Positions 26,701-33,383 of a DNA stretch of 50,558 nucleotides are shown here, piece by piece; within the stretch, counting starts at the first letter, position 1, and every line of letters begins with the position of its first letter. Origin of the DNA: a virus. Under the pieces are notes generated by a model. It made no database searches. It was given only the letters and a program-made list of their open reading frames with translations, and had not been told where the DNA came from. A program made the translations under genes and the position numbers. The stretch covers positions 1 through 50,558 of the IMG/VR virus record IMGVR_UViG_3300047510_003405; one strand, 5' to 3'.

Positions 26701-28190
26701 ACTTCAGCGCCGATCAATGCGGCGTTGCCGCCAAGACGATTAGCCTCTGCCGTATAAGCTCTAGCTTGAGCCGCCGAGCCGGCCTTCTTTTGACGCATTG
26801 CCGCTTCGGCAGCCAATTCCGCAGCCATCTTCTGCATCAAGTGCTGCTGATGGAGCTGATTGAGTGTCTGATAGTGCTTAAAAGCCTCCGCTCGTTCCTT
26901 TTGCAGAGCAGTCAACTTCTGCTTCGCGGCTTTTTCTTGGTCATACGCTTGGTTGGCATGCGCATTCAGTTCGGCATCCCTGATTGCGGCAATGGTTGCT
27001 ACCTTTTGCGCGTAGCGCTGTCTTTCAGCGGCAATTTCCTGATTCGCTGCATTCAACTTGTCAGCCAATGCGGCGCGCTGAGCTGCAACATCTGTCTGGT
27101 ACAGGCCAACCTTGGCCATAAATACGCCACGAAGGGCGTTGAACATTGCCTGGACCTTCGTGATCGCGAAATAGGCAAGGAATGCCTGGCCGGCGAGCTT
27201 GATGACGCCCCACCACTCCACAACCGTCTCGATGACGGATCGAAGAGCGCGAACGATCTGAGCAAGGCTTTCGCCAAGGTCGTTCGCAAAGGCCTTGGCT
27301 TGCGGTTGCCCGAAGAGGTCGATGATGTCCTGGAGCTGCTTCTTCGACTCCTCGAAGAATGCGTTGTCACCGACCTCCTTCTTGAAGAGTTCGAACTTGG
27401 TGGAGAGAAGCGCCAGCATGCCGGTCCACGACTGCATCATTGCGGCGGCAGCGCCGTCGTTCTGGAACTTCATGATGGCAAACATGTTGTTCAGCGAGGT
27501 CGATGCCTCCACCGTGCCCGTCGAGACGAGCTTGGTGAACTTGGCCATCGACATGCCTGCACCATCAGCCATCATGTTGATGGCGTTGGGCACAGCTTCA
27601 CCCAACTGCTGTCGCAGTTCTTCCATCGAGATGACGCCCTTGCCCGCCATCTGCTGAATCGCGATCGAGGCTCGCTTTAGCGCCTCGGAAGTGCCACCGA
27701 AGCGTGCCACCGAGTCCACAAGGGCCTGCAAGCTGCCGTTGGTGGGATCAAGCCCTGCAGACTTGAACTTGACGAAGGAGTCGGTAAGCGCCTTGACGTC
27801 GAAGGGGTTCTTCTGCGCCATGTCGAACACGAACTTGACGTTCGACAGAGCCTCCGCTCGCTTAGCCGCCGAGTCGGTCTGCTTGCTCAAGCCCTCCATA
27901 AGGAGAGTCATGCGCTCAATTTCACCCGACGACTTGAGAATGGCCCCAGGTAGAGCCGCAAAGACATCATGGATGTCGTGCAGGGCATACCGCAGCAGCG
28001 ATGCGGTCTTCACCAAGTCCTGAAAACGGCCGTAGAGACCCGTGAAGCGTTGCTCGAGAACTTTGGTAGAGCGAGCAGTGTCCTCAAGGGTACGCTTGAG
28101 CTCCTTGATTACCTGGCCAGACTTCTGAGTTTGAATCGTGAATTGCCCGTTATCCAGGGTCATCACGACTTTAATTTCACCACCGAGCAT
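23775..28190 (-). CDS. H: Tape measure protein, 1,471 residues
   Basis: This sets tail length and is ejected into the host. The N-terminal 350 residues carry a tape-measure domain (start MLGGEIKVVMTLDNGQFTIQ; then SGEIERMTLLMEGLSKQ and QQLGEAVPNAINMMADGAGM). Residues about 350-560 are helical coiled coil. A hydrophobic pair near 565-600 (GWVGVAIGVLVTLGSKLYEY) could insert in the inner membrane. Residues about 1190-1260 fit the lambda tape-measure C-terminal domain (WANSFMDRFINVITGGSFKW). At 1,471 residues the tail would be longer than lambda's (gpH 853). It lies downstream of the frameshifted chaperone pair, as in lambda. Its first 300 codons look richer in C/G than the rest, a possible mosaic join. 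Confidence 0.92.
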   Translation of the reverse strand: MLGGEIKVVMTLDNGQFTIQTQKSGQVIKELKRTLEDTARSTKVLEQRFTGLYGRFQDLVKTASLLRYALHDIHDVFAALPGAILKSSGEIERMTLLMEGLSKQTDSAAKRAEALSNVKFVFDMAQKNPFDVKALTDSFVKFKSAGLDPTNGSLQALVDSVARFGGTSEALKRASIAIQQMAGKGVISMEELRQQLGEAVPNAINMMADGAGMSMAKFTKLVSTGTVEASTSLNNMFAIMKFQNDGAAAAMMQSWTGMLALLSTKFELFKKEVGDNAFFEESKKQLQDIIDLFGQPQAKAFANDLGESLAQIVRALRSVIETVVEWWGVIKLAGQAFLAYFAITKVQAMFNALRGVFMAKVGLYQTDVAAQRAALADKLNAANQEIAAERQRYAQKVATIAAIRDAELNAHANQAYDQEKAAKQKLTALQKERAEAFKHYQTLNQLHQQHLMQKMAAELAAEAAMRQKKAGSAAQARAYTAEANRLGGNAALIGAEVAKAREHSAALEAQRIALLRQIDAARMSTVANSQQAASAAAAAAHAREMARLLQVQAGAATAAASGVTLFGRAMSGLGVVFNAFGGWVGVAIGVLVTLGSKLYEYMNRWEEFRKAVDRTKRGMSSAEDMERFKKNAEESKGEIEALSRALKDFDALSTDQQRAFAFSMGSRTKPNAQGRQEGDAGEYRRRLQEGLNKQIAIYTEAQNGLAEQKRLIREEAIATESSQYQREYERGVMAQLRTFQEGVTRLTQEEQEALKKARDAAAAKGRKLTQGEEEALRKRYIDARNAIVQQEAQYRLTYALEKDKTLQSMIAVESDPKKLEVLKAQRDFVAQQIQAARERIVGTVNLGKTNTAVKDPKPKLREDPLVRMAADLEAAVIAARIKYEDVLDEGRTLKALKNQVAVEVFGDMAEGKFDSKEQNADGEMVPNFMGGKDARKLYAQNFIGFLELNKGGVEEFIATLDNLKDKEAILKRINDLFILRQYTEGTQAIEQARQIGIGAANDLKNASIDVADNGLSRESAALNAVIEQFNKLEAKVRASGKGYEEFQRIRDKAVGDATAAREIKVTAELKEANNKYIQDVKKGVEESRLARSKASMDFRQLARAQYEEELRLFQEKEDKQQAELTARMLNGSISWQFFESEKSRITAAGEAYRTEAMARWFENSKSAVAKLRDEWQNSVNAMNQATANWANSFMDRFINVITGGSFKWKEFVAGMARDLLGMLIKKELGGAVVKMFGGIGQKIGQSLGLVPEATSTRGQSPDQPMYVQDVSSGVGKAASEEGIFKTVKDKLTDTWEQLKSGLSNVWDSLKSGFDSVMGWLKDGMSWITEGLSSFFGSGGGGGDMLATIMSFFGFAKGGVMTGSGPMPLKRYAMGGIAKSPQLAMFGEGSTPEAYVPLPDGRSIPVSMSAAPVTNNGGTAVYITINVDENGQDQETSGSGDAETWKVMASRVKGVVMEELVKQQRPGGVLYK

Positions 28191-28201
28191 TTTCCGCTTC
28201 C

Positions 28202-28851
28202 TTACATTGCTGCTGCCATCGCTCTCAGTTCTGCAAACCCTGCTTCGTCACGCTCGACTACGGTTGGCGGCTCGTTAATCACAGTACCGATTTCCAAAAC
28301 CAGTCTTTCTCTGATCTCCTCTATTCCATCCGCACTCTGAGCTGCCGCTGCGACCGTCAGCGATCGAACATCCGAGTACGCTCTAACTCTCTTCACATTG
28401 CCGCTCATGAGCCAGAACGCTCTGATCGGCATCTCCAACACCTCTCGATAAGACATCGAGTAGAAGTGGCTTACTTCGCAGAAGAGAAACCCAAAGTCGA
28501 TCTCTCTTTGCGGTAAGCCCTTTAAGCGTTTCCCTGCTCGACCTCTTCCTTAGGCTTGATCAGCTCTTCGGGACTTGCGCCTCGAATGAATGCTGTCAGA
28601 GCCTGCAGTTGCTCCAAAGACAGGTTCAGAAGGATCGTCTCGTCAATCTCCGGAATAGAGCGCTTGACCAGAGTGATTGTTGCCGTCAGTTGCTTGGCAT
28701 ATGAAGTCTCACTCTCCATTGCTTCAGCAACTTTTGTCGTCTCGATGAAATCTTCGACGGACATTTCTTTCAAAGAATAGGTCTTGTCTCCAATTTGAAC
28801 TTCCCGAACTTCCTTCGGGCTCAATTGGTTCAGATTGAGTAGTTTCGTCAT
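28202..28851 (-). CDS. Tail assembly chaperone fusion (lambda G-GT type) via -1 frameshift
   Basis: The longer product of the chaperone gene: read from 28851 to the slippery site at 28528-28534, slip back one base, and continue to 28202. After the slip the -1 frame runs without a stop through KRLKGLPQREIDFGFLF, then into SMSYREVLEMPIRAFWLMSG. The T-like part (WLMSGNVKRVRAYSDVRSL) matches the expected C-terminal domain. In lambda this fusion, made in a minority of translations, binds both tape measure and tube protein. Nothing else in the gap gives the T part its own good start; ATG at 28454-28456 has no clear ribosome site. Confidence 0.82.
28522..28851 (-). CDS. G: Tail assembly chaperone, short form (lambda gpG type)
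   Basis: A 109-residue product that ends at the TAA at 28522-28524, just after the slippery heptamer. The start is the ATG at 28849-28851 with a strong AAGGAG site 4 bases upstream; a longer in-frame start at 28890 would run through the terminator hairpin region and is unlikely. Motifs: EVREVQIGDKTYSLKEM and an acidic tail (EELIKPKEEVEQGNA). It coats the tape measure before tube polymerisation and is not expected in the virion. Confidence 0.82.
   Translation of the reverse strand: MTKLLNLNQLSPKEVREVQIGDKTYSLKEMSVEDFIETTKVAEAMESETSYAKQLTATITLVKRSIPEIDETILLNLSLEQLQALTAFIRGASPEELIKPKEEVEQGNA
28528..28534 (-). other. Slippery heptamer GGGAAAC for -1 frameshifting
   Basis: On the minus strand GGGAAAC is set in the gpG frame as CAG-GGA-AAC, the X-XXY-YYZ pattern needed for tandem -1 slippage. 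Lambda uses GGGAAAG at the same place. The zero frame stops one codon after AAC-GCT at TAA, and the -1 frame is open into the T part. No strong downstream stem was examined in detail. Confidence 0.85.
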
Positions 28852-28871
28852 GTGACTCCTTGTAGCTCCAG

Positions 28872-28902
28872 AAATGAAAAAGCCTCGCACTAGGCGAGGC
28901 TT
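28872..28902 (-). terminator. Intrinsic terminator after the tail tube gene
   Basis: An 8-base-pair stem (AGCCTCGC at 28881-28888 with GCGAGGCT at 28894-28901) around a 5-base loop, followed on the minus strand by TTTTTC. It stops transcripts leaving the tube gene. The promoter at 28903-28930 directly abuts its stem. Confidence 0.82.
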
Positions 28903-28930
28903 ATTCTACAGCAGGTGAGTCAGTTGTGAA
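28903..28930 (-). promoter_or_regulatory. Promoter abutting the terminator, with operator half overlapping the -35
   Basis: On the minus strand: TTCACA (28925-28930), 16 bases, TAGAAT (28903-28908). GAGTCAGTTGTGAACTA (28917-28933), a variant of the dispersed operator, covers the -35. A start about 7 bases beyond the -10 (near 28896) falls inside the 5' arm of the terminator stem, so new transcripts would lack most of that arm and escape termination. It would drive the chaperone, tape measure and downstream tail genes. Confidence 0.65.
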
Positions 28931-28935
28931 CTACT

Positions 28936-29802
28936 TTATGCACCCACTGTAAAGAGCTTGCCGGTGGAGTCCGGATAACCCATGAAGTCCACGTTGTAAA
29001 TACGCTCGTTCTCCAGCTTGTAAGCGAAGGTCAGAGCGCCAGCAGTGGCCGCCAGGGGAATCGCGAAGTCGTCAGACTTGTCGGTCGAAGCCTTGGTAGT
29101 CGGATGGAAGCGCAGTTCCTTGGCAACGGCCAGCAGGTCGGTACCGATGCCGGTGCTCACAGCCACAGACACAGAGGTGGGCTCAACGCCGCCAGTCAAT
29201 GTCGCGCCAGACACGGTCACGTTGGTGCCGCTCTTTGCCAGCGTGAAGCTGTTGCCTTCAGTACCTTGCTTGCCGGTCGTACCGTACTGGAGCTCAGAGC
29301 CGTACTTGACGGTGATCACAGCGCCAGCCAGTGTGTAAGAAGCAATGGCAACCTTGGGATCGGTCGAAGCCTGCAGCACGGCAGCCAGGTTCTGAGCGGA
29401 GGCTGTGAACGAGGCGCCAGGAGCGAACTCGTATGCTGTCGCGGGAACGGCCTTGCAGGTAAACACTACGCCATTGACGGTCACAGTGTCATTGGCCACA
29501 GAAGCGGAGGTCGCGAAAGTGATCGTACCGGAAGCGGCGGTGCCACCCGACTGAGTCAGCGTAGCGCCAGGCATGATCGCAACCATGTTCTCCAGCGTGG
29601 TCTCGGCCATCGGCACCTTGGCCATGACTTCACGACCCAGAATGTATTCGTTGATCGTGCTCTTGCCGAATTGATCGACATTGACCTTGTGGGTCTCAGT
29701 AGACACGGTGACCTCGACGCCACCTTGGGTGTATCCCAGGTCTACGCCGTCGAAGAAGACTTGGCAGACGCCAAGTTTCACATTTTTGGTGCTGGAAGGC
29801 AT
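28936..29802 (-). CDS. V: Major tail tube protein with an inserted domain
   Basis: A 288-residue protein. Tube-like sequence is seen at both ends (KLGVCQVFFDGVDLGYTQGG; LENERIYNVDFMGYPD). About residues 85-205 look like an inserted, alanine/threonine-rich beta domain (GTITFATSASVANDTVTVNG, then GTEGNSFTLAKSGTNVTVSG), perhaps displayed on the outside of the tube as the extra C-terminal Ig-like domain of lambda gpV is. AAAGGAG precedes the ATG. It sits between head-tail joining genes and the tail chaperones, the usual place. Confidence 0.85.
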   Translation of the reverse strand: MPSSTKNVKLGVCQVFFDGVDLGYTQGGVEVTVSTETHKVNVDQFGKSTINEYILGREVMAKVPMAETTLENMVAIMPGATLTQSGGTAASGTITFATSASVANDTVTVNGVVFTCKAVPATAYEFAPGASFTASAQNLAAVLQASTDPKVAIASYTLAGAVITVKYGSELQYGTTGKQGTEGNSFTLAKSGTNVTVSGATLTGGVEPTSVSVAVSTGIGTDLLAVAKELRFHPTTKASTDKSDDFAIPLAATAGALTFAYKLENERIYNVDFMGYPDSTGKLFTVGA

Positions 29803-29826
29803 TCGGAACTCCTTTGCAAAGGGGTG

Positions 29827-29848
29827 GAAGTCAGTCGTGTTTGACTTC
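29827..29848. promoter_or_regulatory. Operator variant downstream of the tail tube promoter
   Basis: A 7-base-pair inverted repeat (GAAGTCA at 29827-29833, TGACTTC at 29842-29848) around GTCGTGTT. It contains the shared GTCAGTCGTG half of the dispersed operator but the second half differs. It lies between the predicted start point and the ribosome site of the tube gene, where a bound protein would block early elongation. Confidence 0.55.
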
Positions 29849-29861
29849 AGCGGTAGGGCGC

Positions 29862-29890
29862 ACTATAGCACAAACTTTGTGCAAAGTCCA
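29862..29890 (-). promoter_or_regulatory. Tail tube promoter with a second kind of palindrome in its spacer
   Basis: On the minus strand: TGGACT (29885-29890), 17 bases, TATAGT (29862-29867). The spacer holds the 15-base palindrome GCACAAACTTTGTGC (29868-29882), with perfect 7-base arms and not related to the AGTCA-type operator. The tube gene, among the most strongly expressed late genes, may therefore answer to two regulators. Confidence 0.62.
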
Positions 29891-29894
29891 GAGA

Positions 29895-30362
29895 TTAGTA
29901 AAGCTCTCTTCGCGTGACTTCGATCAATCGATTCATGATGCCATCTGAAACTTCGGCTGCCGCACGTTCCAGGTAGCGTCCCCCAACCATCTCAGACTGG
30001 CCAGACTGCTTCTCACGCGATCTCTTGCCGAGCTTGTAACTTCCATAAGGGGCGAGATGCTCGTGCATGATGTAGGCGTACTCGCCGACGAAAGCACCAT
30101 GAGAGCCGTAGGCGTCGGTGTCCACATAGACCGTGTAACTCACGCGAGCAAATCTGCCTCGACTATCGCGCCCGCCACCTTCTTCCTTGACTTCGATAGC
30201 TTCCTCGAGCGGGCCTTCATCGATAGGAGCAAACTTGCGTGCAAGGTCTCGCATCCGATACGCCTCAAAGCGCATCTGGCGCGTGACGGCTCTTTCGGCG
30301 CGTGGGCCTATTTGCCGAATATTAGCCTGTAGCTCCTCAAAGCCACCAAACTCAATGCCCAT
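29895..30362 (-). CDS. HK97 gp10-like head-tail/tail completion protein
   Basis: A 155-residue protein with the HK97-gp10 pattern: FGGFEELQANIRQIGPRAER at the start, a helix (MRFEAYRMRDLARKFAPID), then beta strands and a C-terminal helix ending RLIEVTRRELY. The family sits at the neck and closes or joins the tail. It overlaps the preceding gene by 11 bases and ends just before the tube promoter. Confidence 0.75.
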   Translation of the reverse strand: MGIEFGGFEELQANIRQIGPRAERAVTRQMRFEAYRMRDLARKFAPIDEGPLEEAIEVKEEGGGRDSRGRFARVSYTVYVDTDAYGSHGAFVGEYAYIMHEHLAPYGSYKLGKRSREKQSGQSEMVGGRYLERAAAEVSDGIMNRLIEVTRRELY

Positions 30363-30744
30363 AGGTTGCGCCTACGTAGACCACCTCAAAGACAACCATT
30401 ACCTCGTAGTAGTTGCCATCAGAGACTGGAAAAGCCACAGGTAGTTTCTTGGGGCGCAAGTAGTGGATATACAGATCATCAAGCATCTGTTCGGCAAGGC
30501 ACAGTGTCGTCATCGCCTCTTGCGCCAAAGCTCCAGCATTGGTGAATTGATGTGACCTGACAATCAGCGAAAACTCGGTCTTGTAGTACCCCGGAAGCTC
30601 ATGATCGACATTTGTGCCCGCCAATGGGCTACGAAGCAAAATTCCCTCTTTGCATTCCATTGGCATGAAATTGACGAACAACGTCTTGCCAGGTACGCCC
30701 AAACCTTCATATTCCAGCTTATTTGCGATCGGCATCAAGTCCAT
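30352..30744 (-). CDS. Tail terminator-like protein
   Basis: A 130-residue protein at the place of the tail terminator, between head-tail joining and gp10-like genes. It has strand-helix-strand content of this fold (YYKTEFSLIVRSHQF, then ALAQEAMTTLCLAEQMLDDL). The family caps the tube and meets the connector. Sequence is divergent, so the call leans on order and length. Start 3 bases after the upstream stop. Confidence 0.62.
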   Translation of the reverse strand: MDLMPIANKLEYEGLGVPGKTLFVNFMPMECKEGILLRSPLAGTNVDHELPGYYKTEFSLIVRSHQFTNAGALAQEAMTTLCLAEQMLDDLYIHYLRPKKLPVAFPVSDGNYYEVMVVFEVVYVGATYGH

Positions 30745-30746
30745 GT

Positions 30747-31091
30747 TTAGCTCCAGGTAATTGCGCCAATCTCGTAGTGATCCAGCTTTCCATTCACTGA
30801 ATATCGCGGGTGCTTGGAAATAACTCGCAGCTTGGCTCCTTCGATCTCAATCACATCGTCAATATTGGCAACAGTGTTGCGAGACAGCAACAACAAAGCG
30901 TCCGTAACCAGCTCCATTGCATTACCTCGGGAAGCAGAGCTGTCGGTACGAACCGATGTCTTTATATTGTTTAGTTGCAACCGCACAACAGCACAGCCTT
31001 CTGACACCTTTCGCCCTGGAAGAGGTTGGCCATAGACATCCGTTTTGCCGGAAGCTACGCTGATGATGCAGGTTTTGTTAGGAAAGAACAT
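30747..31091 (-). CDS. Head-tail joining / head completion protein
   Basis: A 114-residue small beta-rich protein: NKTCIISVASGKTDVYGQPL at the start and KLRVISKHPRYSVNGKLDHY near the end, the strand pattern of head-closure stoppers. Context agrees: it follows head genes and precedes the tail terminator-like gene. The start overlaps the previous gene by 14 bases. It would close the portal channel after packaging. Confidence 0.6.
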   Translation of the reverse strand: MFFPNKTCIISVASGKTDVYGQPLPGRKVSEGCAVVRLQLNNIKTSVRTDSSASRGNAMELVTDALLLLSRNTVANIDDVIEIEGAKLRVISKHPRYSVNGKLDHYEIGAITWS

Positions 31092-31752
31092 GGGGCTTCA
31101 CCATTGCGGTGGCGTTGTAATGGAAGACTTGGTCTTTGATCTCGGCGAAAGAAGGGAAGCGAGAATCTTGGCCTGAGATTGAGAAGACGCGACCATTGCC
31201 TTCGTGTTCCGGAGAGGTATAAGCCACCTCGGCCAAATCACTCTGCTGCGAGATTATTTGCAGGTTTGCTTCCAGCCAAACTCGATAGGCGAAGTCGCGA
31301 GCCTCGGCCTCCATTAACGGGCTTGCCTTGTAGCGACGACCACTTGCCGTGGTTATCTCGTATTGAGGCTCCGTTAGCTTTGCCTGAAGAAGGCGACCTA
31401 CGGCACCATGCGCATTACCTAACAAGCTGAGCTCCGATCGATCTCTTCCCTTCATCTTCAACACCAAGCTGGCGATATTTTCCATGGTGAAGCGAGCAAT
31501 CTTTGCCTGCCATTCACTTGCCAGCGCTTGAGCTTTTTCAGATGGGTAGGCTCGAACGTAATCCTCAATAGAGAGCTTGCTACTCTGAAGGTAGGACTGG
31601 CGTAGCGCCATTCCAGAGTTTTTCAACTGGTTGATCGAGAATGGAGTTGGAGATACTCCAGGAGCAACTAGAGCCAAATATCGGCCAGTCAACGCAAATA
31701 TGAACAGGTCATACTCGCGCCGAGCATCGATGCCGAATTGATCGTAAGTCAT
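31078..31752 (-). CDS. Hypothetical head/neck protein
   Basis: A 224-residue mostly helical protein. I took the ATG at 31750-31752, which overlaps the upstream stop (ATGA) and gives MTYDQFGIDARREYDLFIFA; a longer frame from 31818 lies wholly inside the previous gene. No domain recognised. A KMKGRDRSELSLLGNAHGAV stretch near residue 120 and a later GRRYKASPLMEAEARDF are the most distinct. Place in the head-tail joining block suggests a neck or minor capsid role. Confidence 0.55.
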   Translation of the reverse strand: MTYDQFGIDARREYDLFIFALTGRYLALVAPGVSPTPFSINQLKNSGMALRQSYLQSSKLSIEDYVRAYPSEKAQALASEWQAKIARFTMENIASLVLKMKGRDRSELSLLGNAHGAVGRLLQAKLTEPQYEITTASGRRYKASPLMEAEARDFAYRVWLEANLQIISQQSDLAEVAYTSPEHEGNGRVFSISGQDSRFPSFAEIKDQVFHYNATAMVKPHVLS

Positions 31753-32600
31753 CCCGCACGACCGATACGCTTGGCAAAGGTGACGTAGCCACTCAAGTAG
31801 CCGAGAGCTCGACGGCATACCGGCAGCTGCAGCGGTTTTGAGTCTCGATACTTCTGGCGCGATTCGCCAATTTCATCTTCAATGATGCCGCTTTGACGGC
31901 GCGATTCATTGCTGTCGCCACCCAGAATCGCATTTGCCTCAGCAACCTGAGCCTGACGCAACGCCTTCTTGAAACGGTCTGGCAATGCGGCGTACTGAGT
32001 TTCATTCAGAATGCCCAGATCGCCGTTGAAGATGAACAGGCTGTTTTGCGCCACGTAAGAGGACTGGTATTGCCCTTCCGGAACGTATGCGAGCTGGTCC
32101 TGGCCAAAGTTTGCGTTGGAGTTCAACAGGTTGAAGTTCAGCTGGCAGATGTGCTCACGAGCGTCGATGAGCGCCCGAACCTTGCTTTGCTCTGATGCGC
32201 TCTCCCAACCGTCGAGGTTGGGCATATCCATCGCTGTAAGCTCAGCCATCGGAAAAGTCTGAAAGCTGTTGGCGCCCGTGACTAGGGGCGCAAGAGTCTC
32301 CAGCCCGTAAGTCTTCGCAAAGCCGATCGTCCCACTTTCGGTGTCGCAGATTAGCTCGACGCTTCTGATCTCACGGGTGTTGCCCAGCGCCATTTGATTG
32401 ACGCTGGCTGCCACAATTACAGTCGCTTGCGGGTCGCCAGCGGTAAACGTGGTGAGGTTGGTTTGGGCAACCTTTACTACGCCATCTTGATCGACGACTC
32501 GATAGGCTACCGAATCTACAGTCAGCGCATTGCCTGCGTCATCGACCAGATCGATGGCGAGCGTGACTTCGGTGTTGACTAGAAAGACGTCGAGCGCCAT
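31749..32600 (-). CDS. Putative head-tail adaptor protein
   Basis: A 283-residue protein. Residues 1-110 are beta-rich (MALDVFLVNTEVTLAIDLVD), and residues about 130-283 are helical with SEQSKVRALIDAREHICQLN, then ALRQAQVAEANAILGGD and ESRRQSGIIEDEIGES. The helical half resembles connector proteins that dock on the portal ring. It follows the small head proteins and is coupled to the next gene by ATGA. The adaptor role is inferred from order and helical content. Confidence 0.55.
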   Translation of the reverse strand: MALDVFLVNTEVTLAIDLVDDAGNALTVDSVAYRVVDQDGVVKVAQTNLTTFTAGDPQATVIVAASVNQMALGNTREIRSVELICDTESGTIGFAKTYGLETLAPLVTGANSFQTFPMAELTAMDMPNLDGWESASEQSKVRALIDAREHICQLNFNLLNSNANFGQDQLAYVPEGQYQSSYVAQNSLFIFNGDLGILNETQYAALPDRFKKALRQAQVAEANAILGGDSNESRRQSGIIEDEIGESRQKYRDSKPLQLPVCRRALGYLSGYVTFAKRIGRAG

Positions 32601-32606
32601 ATGCCG

Positions 32607-33062
32607 TTACTCCGCTTTAGGCTGAGATGCCTGAGCTTTGAGGATTGCGGCAATCAGACCGACAATGGAAGTTCCCTTGACTCCCAACTTGTCGCCCACT
32701 TCCCGCACGCCGCCAATGCCCTTCTCGTCGGCAATCTTGGCCAGCATTTCCTCGGTGTAGGTGACGAGACCGCCGTCGGGCTCTCCCAGCGCTTGCTTTA
32801 CGGTCTCGACAGGCGCCACGGGTTCGGGTGCCTTTGCCTGGTTGTCTGCCATGCCGACGAACGCAGGTACCTCCATGTTGTTGAGGTACATCTGACCTAC
32901 GTTTGCGGCTGACCCGTCATCCCATACCGCTCCAAGAGCCGCCGAGATACGAATGCCGTCAATTGGCAGAACATCGGTTGTGGATAGGCCGTTCTCGAAC
33001 CACACCACGCCCATCTGGCCGGTGTAGTTCTCGAACCCTGCTTGAGTCAGGCGCAACTTCAT
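32607..33062 (-). CDS. Small head protein with C-terminal SAP/HeH-like domain
   Basis: A 151-residue protein. The first 45 residues (MKLRLTQAGFENYTGQMGVV) match those of the next upstream gene, so the two are paralogous. The last 45 residues (EKGIGGVREVGDKLGVKGTS) look like a helix-extended-loop-helix nucleic-acid-binding domain. The middle is Pro/Ala/Glu-rich. It could contact DNA in the capsid or decorate it; the role is not known. Coupled to its neighbour by ATGA. Confidence 0.55.
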   Translation of the reverse strand: MKLRLTQAGFENYTGQMGVVWFENGLSTTDVLPIDGIRISAALGAVWDDGSAANVGQMYLNNMEVPAFVGMADNQAKAPEPVAPVETVKQALGEPDGGLVTYTEEMLAKIADEKGIGGVREVGDKLGVKGTSIVGLIAAILKAQASQPKAE

Positions 33063-33304
33063 TCGCTTTCCTCTGTTTCAACTTCGGGTTCGCCAACAAC
33101 TGCACTGGCTGCTCCTGCGAGCTCGACGACAGCGCCAGCAACTTCCGAATCTTCACCATTCATGATTTCACCCACATAGATGCTCAGAAGAGCAGCCACT
33201 TGTGCGGCGCTAAGTTCTGTGCTCGACACGCCGTCTTGAAAGACGACATCCCCCAGCAGACCGCTGTATGTCTCCATTCCAGCTTGAGTAAGTTTGACTT
33301 TCAT
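33059..33304 (-). CDS. Small head protein, shorter paralogue
   Basis: An 81-residue protein sharing its N-terminus with the gene downstream: MKVKLTQAGMETYSGLLG here against MKLRLTQAGFENYTGQMG there. The C-terminus is Ala/Val/Glu-rich and acidic. AGGAGA precedes the ATG at 33302-33304. It is the first gene after the capsid gene and its terminator, with its own promoter. A decoration or head-stabilising role is possible but unproven. Confidence 0.55.
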   Translation of the reverse strand: MKVKLTQAGMETYSGLLGDVVFQDGVSSTELSAAQVAALLSIYVGEIMNGEDSEVAGAVVELAGAASAVVGEPEVETEESE

Positions 33305-33325
33305 GCGTTATCTCTCCTGCAAATG

Positions 33326-33354
33326 AAAAGGGCGGGTCTTTTGAACCCGCCCTA
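33326..33354 (-). terminator. Intrinsic terminator after the major capsid gene
   Basis: An 8-base-pair G/C-rich stem (GGGCGGGT at 33330-33337 with ACCCGCCC at 33345-33352) and, on the minus strand, TTTTCATTT after it. It would end the very abundant capsid transcript. The next promoter abuts its stem on the upstream side. Confidence 0.85.
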
Positions 33355-33382
33355 TTTTATGTCAGTCGTGACTGATGCACAA
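33354..33382 (-). promoter_or_regulatory. Promoter with operator spacer, abutting a terminator
   Basis: On the minus strand: TTGTGC (33377-33382), 17 bases, TAAAAT (33354-33359). The spacer holds TCAGTCACGACTGA (33362-33375). A start near 33347 lies inside the terminator's first arm, so these transcripts cannot form the hairpin. Same geometry as the site at 28903-28930. Confidence 0.72.
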
Positions 33383-33383
33383 C

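Noticed and set aside
26601-27680. A 359-codon plus-strand frame opposite the tape measure
   Set aside because: No ribosome site, no domain, and fully antisense to a well-supported gene.
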